Origin: Clostridia bacterium
GTDB taxonomy: Bacteria > Bacillota > Clostridia > Christensenellales > HGM11417
Assembly: GCA_017407365.1 (NCBI GenBank)
Contig: JAFQWR010000259.1
Coordinates: 1-8,603 of the forward strand
Direction of reading: 5' to 3'
DNA length: 8,603 nt
Shown here: positions 1 to 5,819 of the stretch, piece after piece
Position numbering within the stretch: position 1 is the first letter of the stretch
Layout: the number at the start of each line of letters is the position of its first letter
Translations under genes and position numbers: made by a program
The notes under the pieces: model-generated
Databases searched by the model: none
What the model was told of the DNA's origin: nothing
What the model saw: only the letters and a program-made list of their open reading frames with translations

Positions 1-1018
1 GAAGCTCCTTTTCCCTTTCCGCATCCGCCTTAACCGAAAGAAGCTCTTCTTCCGAGGGAATGCCTGCGGCAAATTTTTTCTTTAACGCAAGGTATGCCTC
101 CCCGTGCGTACCGCTATCGGTATCTGCCTTTGCTTTTGCCTGCCAAAGAGCATCTGCCTCCCGACATAAAGCAGCTGCCTGCTCTGCATCGGGCAACCCC
201 TTGGGATATTTTACCAAAAGCGTCTGCATCCGCTTCTCCGCCTCATGAGAGCCGGAAAGAAGCTGCTCGTATTGCTCCCATTGCGCCAGCACGGCTTTGG
301 TGCTGAATAATTTTTGTTGCCTTGCAAGAAGCTCCCTTTTTTGCTGTTCCATTTCTGCTAAGGCGCAGTAATCTGCAGACAGCGAGCCTGCAACAGCACG
401 CTTATCGGCAATCTGCGACATAAGCGAGGTGATTTCCTTTCTGAGCGAAGGAATCATTCCGTTTTCGCCACGGGTTGGCTTCAGCTTTTTTCTCTTTTCG
501 GATAACGCCTTCAGCGCCTCCTTAAGGCTTTCTTCATCCTCGTTTTCCACGTATTTTGCAAGCTTACCGTTGATGCTGTCGGTGGATTCTATTTCAATCT
601 GATCGGAGGTAACGTACAGCGTGCGCTCAAAGGCATCCTGATCGATACCGAGAAGTCTTTCTCCGATTTTTTCACCAAGCTCTGTGGTAAGCGTGCCGTT
701 GCGGTAGACGGTAAGGGTATCCTTGGTTTCGCTTAATCTATCAAAAAATCGCTCGATTTTGTAGGTTGCTCCGCCGTGCTCCAAAACAAGATTGCCGCCG
801 AACCTTCCGCCGTCAAAGGGATAAAAATGCTTGCGGTCGTTGAATTTTCTGCCCTTTCCGTCGGTAGGAAGCCCATAGAGCATTGCCTTGATGAAGGAGG
901 CAAGTGTCGTTTTTCCCGTTCCGTTTTGCTGACAGAACTGTTGCAGATTCCGATCGAAGCAGATATTCTGCTTGGACAGCCTTCCGAAGCCCTCGATATA
1001 GCACGATACAATTCTCAT
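1..1018 (-). CDS. SbcC/Rad50/YhaN-like coiled-coil ATPase, N-terminal part
   Basis: The gene runs off the left edge, so only the first 339 residues are present. An N-terminal ABC/SMC-type ATP-binding lobe begins MRIVSCYIEGFG and carries a P-loop at residues 30-37 (QQNGTGKT), with lysine 36 and threonine 37 intact. The usual first glycine of GxxxxGKT is a glutamine. A tryptophan-free variant of the 'PFDGGRFGG' and 'YKIERFF' segments follows at about 67-92, and TSDQIE at 138-143 sits where the Q-loop is expected. From about residue 160 the protein is charged and heptad-like (SLKEALKALSEKRKKLK and onward), as in the first coiled-coil arm of Rad50/SbcC. The family uses ATP to control access of a partner nuclease to DNA ends; that role is inferred here. 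The ATG is fixed by GGAGAGG at 1026-1032, 7 nt upstream, and overlaps the phosphoesterase stop as ATGA, implying translational coupling. The C-terminal signature motif and Walker B lie outside the window. Confidence 0.88.
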   Translation of the reverse strand, partial: MRIVSCYIEGFGRLSKQNICFDRNLQQFCQQNGTGKTTLASFIKAMLYGLPTDGKGRKFNDRKHFYPFDGGRFGGNLVLEHGGATYKIERFFDRLSETKDTLTVYRNGTLTTELGEKIGERLLGIDQDAFERTLYVTSDQIEIESTDSINGKLAKYVENEDEESLKEALKALSEKRKKLKPTRGENGMIPSLRKEITSLMSQIADKRAVAGSLSADYCALAEMEQQKRELLARQQKLFSTKAVLAQWEQYEQLLSGSHEAEKRMQTLLVKYPKGLPDAEQAAALCREADALWQAKAKADTDSGTHGEAYLALKKKFAAGIPSEEELLSVKADAEREKEL

Positions 1019-2079
1019 ATATCTACCTCTCCGTTTTTAAGTGCCTTTAAGCCAACGGCTATGACCTCGTATTTTTCCTCCTCTGTAAGCGAGTCCTCAC
1101 TTAAAACGGTGCGGATAAACTCGCCCTTAAGCGAAAAATCGTTTTTGAGCGCCTCAATATCAATTTTGGGCACCGTGTGATTTTTCACCGATACACAGTA
1201 GTAATCGGATGCAAGATAGCCCTCGGCGTCCTTCTCGATACCCTCTGTATCAAACGCCGCTTGCCCAACAAGCTCGACCTTAATCATATCACGGGGAGAA
1301 TGCCGATAGCCACTTTTAACGTGACTGCACACCGCATAAACGCTGTCGAAGCCGGTTACATCCAGCTGCACCGAATGTATGGTGCGCTCTGCAAACGGCA
1401 CAAACTGACTTTGCATGCGGTCATCTGCCGTGAGCAATACAAAGCCCTTTTCGCCCGTTTCGTCAAAGCCTCTGCCCTCTAAGCAGCCACTGTATGCAAA
1501 GCTGCCGCGGCCGTCCAGCTTACCCTCCGTAAAGGAATGATAATGACCGAGGGCAAGATAATCGATGTTCTTTTCGGCAAGCCTTTTCAGCTGTACCGTG
1601 TTTTCACCCCCGCCCACGCCGATTTGTCCGTGCAGCATAACGATATTCAAGTTGTCTTTATTCAGAGAAAGCGACTGATATCTGATTTCCTCGTTGGATC
1701 CATCCTGCTCTAAGCCTGCAATCACCACATTGCCGTAGGTATAGTAGCTCCACTCTCTTCCAAACAGCTTCAGATTGGGAATATCCGTACGGCCGTACGC
1801 CTCGCCGCTGTCGTGATTGCCCTTCAGATATAAAAAATCGATTTCGGGGTTGCTTTCAACCACGCTGTAAAAAAAGTCCTTATCCTTCTTCAACGGACGT
1901 TCTGTATCGAACACGTCACCGGAAAGAAGAATGACGGAAACACCCTTTTCTTTTGCATACTGCACCATACGCAAAAAGGTATTGCGAAGCTCCCTTTTTC
2001 GCTCCTCCACCCTTTGCGCAGGAATTTTCGACTCCATTTTTGAGCCGAGATGGATATCTGCACAATGTATGATTTTCAT
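1015..2079 (-). CDS. SbcD/Mre11-like calcineurin-fold metallophosphoesterase
   Basis: This 354-residue protein is a probable DNA exonuclease/endonuclease subunit. All five metal-binding blocks of the calcineurin-like phosphoesterase fold are visible in order: DIH (D8, H10), GDVFD (D55), GNHD (N88, H89), LHGQ (H150) and GHYH (H179, H181). These bind the two metal ions. Residues from about 220 onward form an extra C-terminal part, as in SbcD/Mre11 proteins where a capping region follows the catalytic domain. The start at 2079 is chosen because AAGGGAG lies 6 nt upstream; a longer reading from a TTG at 2109 has no ribosome binding site. Its stop overlaps the ATPase start by 4 nt, the usual arrangement for a nuclease-ATPase pair. 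It is shorter than E. coli SbcD (about 400 residues), and I take it as the clostridial SbcD-like subfamily rather than sbcD proper. DNA repair or defense are both possible roles. Confidence 0.9.
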   Translation of the reverse strand: MKIIHCADIHLGSKMESKIPAQRVEERKRELRNTFLRMVQYAKEKGVSVILLSGDVFDTERPLKKDKDFFYSVVESNPEIDFLYLKGNHDSGEAYGRTDIPNLKLFGREWSYYTYGNVVIAGLEQDGSNEEIRYQSLSLNKDNLNIVMLHGQIGVGGGENTVQLKRLAEKNIDYLALGHYHSFTEGKLDGRGSFAYSGCLEGRGFDETGEKGFVLLTADDRMQSQFVPFAERTIHSVQLDVTGFDSVYAVCSHVKSGYRHSPRDMIKVELVGQAAFDTEGIEKDAEGYLASDYYCVSVKNHTVPKIDIEALKNDFSLKGEFIRTVLSEDSLTEEEKYEVIAVGLKALKNGEVDI

Positions 2080-2107
2080 ATTCTTCTCCCTTGCTGTTTT
2101 CCAATGC

Positions 2108-2140
2108 AAAAAAGCAAACGGTGCCTGACCGTTATTTTTT
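2108..2140. terminator. Short bidirectional terminator-like hairpin after the TIR gene
   Basis: A perfect 6-bp stem (AACGGT at 2117-2122, ACCGTT at 2128-2133) with a 5-nt loop is flanked by six A at 2108-2113 and six T at 2135-2140. Read on the minus strand it follows the TIR stop codon directly and ends in TGCTTTTTT. Read on the plus strand it ends in ATTTTTT. The stem is short, so it may act as a partial terminator that lowers expression of the phosphoesterase-ATPase pair relative to the TIR gene, or only protect the 3' end. No plus-strand gene is seen that would need it. Confidence 0.45.
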
Positions 2141-3048
2141 TACCGCACTCTGACAATATCTTCAATAACGCCGTTGATAAACGCATTTGTTTTTTCGTCG
2201 GCGCTTTCCTCCTCTCCGTTTACCCGAATTGCCTTCCAGTATACGGCAGAAAGCGAGGGCTCATCCGCATTGATATCCTTGATCAGATAGGTAACCATAA
2301 GATCAAAGTCGGGAAGGCTTGCAGGATATCTGCAAATAAAGGTGAAGGTGACATTAAACAGCACGATTTCATCTGTTTCGGTAAAAAAGCGATCGGAATA
2401 CGGCTTTACTTGAGTGATACGGAAATCGCTCTCATAAATCGGTCTTGCGCGGAAGCGGTACAGCCTTTTTACCTCACCCGTGTAGTCGTTGCGCACGCAG
2501 ATTTCAAACGAGCCATCCTCATCTCCGTCAAAATAACTGCCCTCAGGAAAGGGGCACGAGGTGTTTTCAAAGTAGAAAAGGTTTTGCTTGCTCATATAAA
2601 AGGGTGTATCGCAGGCAAAAAACACCTCATTCGGCAAAAGCGAAACGATCTTTTTCCGTGCCGAAATGGGGTCACAGCCTTCGATATTCACACTGCGCTG
2701 AACACGCCCCAGCAAAAGCTCTAAGCCGATGGGAAGGGTTGCATCCTCTAAGCAGACGGGATAAATGGCAATTTTTCTGTTTTTGGCAAAGCTTAGCTCA
2801 TCCGCTACGTATTCCGAGCAAACGGACGAGCGCGAAACAAACCACAGCACCGCTCTTGCCCCCGCCAGCTTTAAGGCAATTTCCTCATTCCAATGATTCC
2901 CCGGCGATATTTTTTCGTCGTACCATATTCTGCACGCCACACGGCTGAGCGCACGGATGATTTGCTCTACCCGTTCTTTATCCTCGTGCGAATACGAAAC
3001 AAAAACGTATTGCTCCTCCATTTGCTCTGCTGTATACTTCTCTTCCAT
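2140..3048 (-). CDS. TIR-domain protein with unassigned C-terminal domain
   Basis: This 302-residue soluble protein has a bacterial TIR domain at about residues 14-138. The first strand is YVFVSYSHED (14-23), the BB-loop region is WYDEKISPG (42-50), and SEYVADELSFA (78-88) carries Glu84, which aligns with the catalytic glutamate of NAD-cleaving TIR domains such as SARM1. The following strand is KIAIYPV (92-98). Residues from about 140 to the end are not recognised; they look beta-rich, with an acidic DGDEDG stretch and no membrane segment. Bacterial TIR proteins commonly hydrolyse or cyclise NAD, often in anti-phage immunity; activity here is inferred. The ATG at 3048 is preferred over the adjacent TTG at 3051 because AGGAGGT (3056-3062) lies 7 nt away. 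It is 42 nt downstream of cca and 60 nt upstream of the phosphoesterase. The Thoeris partner ThsA is not in the window. Confidence 0.87.
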   Translation of the reverse strand: MEEKYTAEQMEEQYVFVSYSHEDKERVEQIIRALSRVACRIWYDEKISPGNHWNEEIALKLAGARAVLWFVSRSSVCSEYVADELSFAKNRKIAIYPVCLEDATLPIGLELLLGRVQRSVNIEGCDPISARKKIVSLLPNEVFFACDTPFYMSKQNLFYFENTSCPFPEGSYFDGDEDGSFEICVRNDYTGEVKRLYRFRARPIYESDFRITQVKPYSDRFFTETDEIVLFNVTFTFICRYPASLPDFDLMVTYLIKDINADEPSLSAVYWKAIRVNGEEESADEKTNAFINGVIEDIVRVR

Positions 3049-3090
3049 CAACGTTACCTCCTAAAAATAAGGGGACTTATCTGCTTGCTG

Positions 3091-4440
3091 TTATTTCAGC
3101 TTTCTTGCGTATGCAAGCGTTTGCTTTAATGCGTTTTCCTTCCCGATTCCCGCAAGGTGCAGCTTGTGCGCAAATGCCAGAAGCTCGGTAAAGCGCTTAT
3201 CGGGCTTAAGCCCTGCGGCTATCAGATCATCACCCGTAACCTCGGGCTGCTCCTTGATACGATTGTATACCTCCAGGCGTTCCAACAAAAAGGGCTCTGT
3301 TTCGTAGTAGGGGCGTGGAGCGATTTTGCCAAGGCTGTCTGCCACCGCAAGATGAATAAGATCTGAGGGCTCTACCGAGCGGTCAAACAGATGATTGGTC
3401 TTTTTGGGGGAAGAGCCTGCCGCCGCCAGCGTATTGGGCTTCATATGCAGCTCTGCCATATTCAGCACGTAATCGATCAGCCGCCTTTCATCGGTTAAGC
3501 GGTGCATAAAGCGTTCGATAATGGGTAAGCCCTTTGTTTCATGCTCGTATGCATGAATCTCTCCGCCCACAAGCTCCGTGCAGATTGCCTTACCCATATC
3601 GTGCGTAAGCGCCGCAAGCATAAAGCCCAGAGGCTCCTTCACAAGCGGACGTCTTTTGGCGCATTCATCCAGCACCATCACAGTATGCACGAACACATCC
3701 CCCTCGGCATGGTGCTTGGCATTTTGCTCCACACCGATCAGCGCAAAAAGCTCGGGAAAAAGCACAGAAAGCTGACCGATTTCTTTCAGAAGCGTAAAAT
3801 ATACCGAGGGCTTTTCCGCAAAAAGCAAAGCCTTTGAGGTTTCCTCCATCACACGGATTCTCGGAAGCACGGAAAGATCCATATCGCGACAAAGCGCCTT
3901 TGTTTCCTCCGCCATTGAAAAGCCCATACGGGCAGCAAACTGCGCTCCGCGAAGCACACGCAGGGCATCCTCTGCAAAGGAGCCGTCGTTTACGTGACGA
4001 AGCACCCTTGCCGAAAGATGCTCTCTTCCGTTAAAATGATCGATGATTTCTCCCGTCAACACATCCTGAAGCATTGCATTCACGGTAAAATCTCTGCGCT
4101 CTGCCGCCTTTTCCGTACCGATAAAGGGCGCCACCGTTACTGCAAAATCCCGATGACCTGCGCCGGTACGGATTTCTGTACGGGGCAAGGCGATGTCCAG
4201 GCTGTATCCCTGCAGATTGAAAACACCGTATAAGCAGCCGTCTTTTTCGCACTCCCCAAGCTCGCTTAATATGCGCTCTAATTCCTCCGCTTCTATGCCA
4301 TGCACCTCGATATCAATATCGTAGCACACCTTGCCAAGCAAAAAATCGCGCACGTAGCCACCGACAAAATACGCTCTGCCGCCATGTTTTTCTGCCGCTT
4401 CCGCTATTTTATAAGCCATTTGAAGATTTCTTTCCTGCAT
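3091..4440 (-). CDS. cca: CCA tRNA nucleotidyltransferase with HD domain
   Basis: This 449-residue enzyme belongs to the class II nucleotidyltransferase (poly(A) polymerase head) family and is expected to add or repair the 3' CCA of tRNAs. The head domain shows FVGGYVRD (25-32) followed by the metal-binding DID (D41, D43). Asp82 in LDIALPRTE is a candidate third acid, and RRDFTVNAM is at 115-123. The neck helix region has LRGAQFAARMGF (163-174). An HD-type phosphohydrolase domain follows, with VHTV around H252 and THDMGK with H280-D281, as in E. coli-type CCA enzymes. The start at 4440 is chosen because AGGAGGT (4447-4453) is 6 nt upstream; the ATG at 4446 abuts the ribosome binding site with no spacing. 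A poly(A) polymerase activity cannot be excluded from sequence alone. The gene precedes the TIR gene by 42 nt with no good terminator, so the two may be co-transcribed. Confidence 0.92.
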   Translation of the reverse strand: MQERNLQMAYKIAEAAEKHGGRAYFVGGYVRDFLLGKVCYDIDIEVHGIEAEELERILSELGECEKDGCLYGVFNLQGYSLDIALPRTEIRTGAGHRDFAVTVAPFIGTEKAAERRDFTVNAMLQDVLTGEIIDHFNGREHLSARVLRHVNDGSFAEDALRVLRGAQFAARMGFSMAEETKALCRDMDLSVLPRIRVMEETSKALLFAEKPSVYFTLLKEIGQLSVLFPELFALIGVEQNAKHHAEGDVFVHTVMVLDECAKRRPLVKEPLGFMLAALTHDMGKAICTELVGGEIHAYEHETKGLPIIERFMHRLTDERRLIDYVLNMAELHMKPNTLAAAGSSPKKTNHLFDRSVEPSDLIHLAVADSLGKIAPRPYYETEPFLLERLEVYNRIKEQPEVTGDDLIAAGLKPDKRFTELLAFAHKLHLAGIGKENALKQTLAYARKLK

Positions 4441-4464
4441 GCGCATACCTCCTGTATTATAAAG

Positions 4465-4555
4465 CATTTACAGATTGTATATAAGCCGAAGAGAGGCAGA
4501 CAAAACAGAAGCAGAACGTGTGATTTGCCTACGGAAGAAGTTTTCTCTGTAAATG
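4465..4555. repeat. Perfect 10-bp inverted repeat flanking 71 nt upstream of cca
   Basis: CATTTACAGA (4465-4474) and its exact reverse complement TCTGTAAATG (4546-4555) bound a 71-nt spacer in the intergenic region between the hydrolase and cca. The trinucleotide AAG lies just outside both ends (4462-4464 and 4556-4558), which could be a 3-bp target duplication of a tiny non-autonomous element. In the minus-strand transcript the arms could also close a long stem just upstream of the cca ribosome binding site, with AGGCA/TGCCT as a second inner helix. The repeat itself is seen directly; both interpretations are inference, and chance is possible. Confidence 0.5.
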
Positions 4556-4562
4556 AAGTGCA

Positions 4563-5666
4563 TTATCCCTCAAGCCTTTCAAGAAAGCCCTTCAATAAGG
4601 CACCGCATTCAAGTGGCTTTTGCTCGTATATCATATGATCGCCTGCAAGCAAAACAACCTCGCAATTGCCCATTTTTTCGGCATAGGGATAAATCGTTTT
4701 TTCTCTCCCCTCCCGAAATAAGGCAATCTGCCTTTCAAACAGCTCCTCGTTTCCCTCAACGGTGACAGGACGCAGAGCAACATTCAATCGGTTGATTTCA
4801 ATCTGTCGGTTGATCCACCGATGCGTTTCGATGATATCCTCTACTGAATCTATTCCCCAGCTTGCACAGACGTATAGCTTGGGCACCTCGTTTGCGATAA
4901 TTCCGTTGAAAGCATCCTGCGCATTTTTAGCAATAAGCAGGCTTTCGGATACGGGAGCAAGAGAATCGAGCGTAAGATATGTCAGCGCATCTCCAAGCAT
5001 CTGCTCCTTTTGGGAATAGTTGTCGGGATAGTGATAGAAGTAATCTCTGATTACAAGCCTGCTGAAGCCAATTTTTGCAAGAACAGACAAAAATCTGTCG
5101 CCAAGGCCAACGCTACCGATCTCTTCCTCACTGAAAGCGTCTGCCGAAAGCTGAGAGCCGTCAACAAAAAAGACACCCTCGATTTCTTCGGGGTAATTGC
5201 TCACCCAATAGTTTGCATAGGCGCCGCCGATGGAATGAGGCATCAGCACGTACGGTGCCTCCACACCTGCCGCCTTTAATGCCTTGCGGTAATCCTCCAC
5301 GATATACGAAAGCGTCATTTCGTTCTGTGTGTCGTCGCTGAATCCGTAGCCTGCACGGTCCACAAACACCACAAGGTTTTCATCCTCGATGCAAGAGGTC
5401 ATCTGCCGTGCGGCAACAGCGTAATCTCCCATACCAAGTCCTGCAAGACCAACCACCGTATGCCTGCCGTTTTCGTTACCGAATTTTGCCACGTTCAGGC
5501 AATAATCGCCAACAGAAACGGGATTGTAGTAGCCCTCTTCCTTTAATAACTGAAATTCCTTTCTGCTTTGCAGCGCATGAAAAACAAAAATTCCAAGCGT
5601 AAACAGCAGAATTGCTGCAAGCAGAGCCGCGCCCACACGCAGGATGATTTTTGTAGTCTTGTTCAA
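4563..5666 (-). CDS. Membrane-anchored alpha/beta hydrolase
   Basis: This 367-residue protein starts with a few basic residues and one hydrophobic helix (about 8-30, IILRVGAALLAAILLFTLGIF) that is probably an uncleaved signal anchor, putting the catalytic domain outside the membrane. The alpha/beta-hydrolase core has DRAGYGFSD (103-111), a nucleophile elbow PHSIGG with Ser145, and a C-terminal GDHMIYEQKP with His344 as catalytic histidine. The elbow's first glycine is replaced by proline, as in related Bacillota hydrolases with PHS elbows. The acid of the triad is not clear; Asp273 or Asp276 are candidates. The substrate is unknown. No ATG is available near the N-terminus, and AAGGAG (5676-5681) lies 9 nt before a TTG at 5666, so I take a TTG start. 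It follows the methyltransferase terminator and probably has its own promoter, which I could not identify with confidence. Confidence 0.88.
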   Translation of the reverse strand: MNKTTKIILRVGAALLAAILLFTLGIFVFHALQSRKEFQLLKEEGYYNPVSVGDYCLNVAKFGNENGRHTVVGLAGLGMGDYAVAARQMTSCIEDENLVVFVDRAGYGFSDDTQNEMTLSYIVEDYRKALKAAGVEAPYVLMPHSIGGAYANYWVSNYPEEIEGVFFVDGSQLSADAFSEEEIGSVGLGDRFLSVLAKIGFSRLVIRDYFYHYPDNYSQKEQMLGDALTYLTLDSLAPVSESLLIAKNAQDAFNGIIANEVPKLYVCASWGIDSVEDIIETHRWINRQIEINRLNVALRPVTVEGNEELFERQIALFREGREKTIYPYAEKMGNCEVVLLAGDHMIYEQKPLECGALLKGFLERLEG

Positions 5667-5773
5667 TATTCTGTTCTCCTTTTGGTTTTATATCAGAAGA
5701 TGCGGGGCTTTGTTTTATTTCCTGCCTGAATTCAGATGATGTTCAGCAGATCAAAGGAACGCCCCTTTGTCTG
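5667..5773. promoter_or_regulatory. Palindrome-rich leader region of the hydrolase gene
   Basis: This gap between the methyltransferase terminator and the hydrolase start holds a perfect 10-bp palindrome CTGAATTCAG (5726-5735) and a 6-bp stem CAAAGG/CCTTTG (5752-5757 and 5764-5769) with a 6-nt loop. Either could be an operator or an RNA structure. An extended -10-like TGATATAAA lies at 5687-5695, but it is too close to the ribosome binding site to give a normal leader. No clear -35 is seen. Confidence 0.3.
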
Positions 5774-5807
5774 AAAAAAGCAATAGGGACGAATAAAATC
5801 GCCCCTA
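5774..5807 (-). terminator. Intrinsic terminator of the pfkA-methyltransferase unit
   Basis: In the minus-strand transcript a 9-bp stem (TAGGGGCGA pairing with TCGTCCCTA, including one G-U pair) closes a 6-nt loop. It is followed by TTGC and six T. It begins 12 nt after the methyltransferase stop codon, which fits a rho-independent terminator separating that gene from the hydrolase. Confidence 0.8.
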
Positions 5808-5819
5808 CGTTTATTCCTT

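Noticed and set aside
776..1180. 134-codon open frame on the plus strand
   Set aside because: It is antisense to the ATPase start and phosphoesterase end, with no ribosome binding site or family motif.
2080..2109. Longer phosphoesterase starting at TTG 2109
   Set aside because: The added ten residues have no ribosome binding site and precede the conserved MKIIHCADIH start, which has AAGGGAG at proper spacing.
2050..2724. 224-codon open frame on the plus strand
   Set aside because: It lies antisense to the TIR and phosphoesterase genes, shows no recognisable motif, and the opposite strand carries clear conserved motifs.
2140..3048. Thoeris ThsB assignment for the TIR gene
   Set aside because: No ThsA-like SIR2/SLOG gene is in the window, and ThsB proteins are usually shorter TIR-only proteins.
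3067..3080. ATAAG/CTTAT hairpin followed by T residues between cca and the TIR gene
   Set aside because: The stem is only 5 bp and AT-rich with a broken U-tract, too weak to call a terminator; it also abuts the TIR ribosome binding site.
4456..4461. TATAAT on the minus strand as a -10 box for cca
   Set aside because: Transcription would start inside the cca ribosome binding site, and no -35 is found at the right distance.
5687..5695. Extended -10-like TGATATAAA as hydrolase promoter
   Set aside because: The predicted transcript start would fall within the ribosome binding site, and there is no -35.
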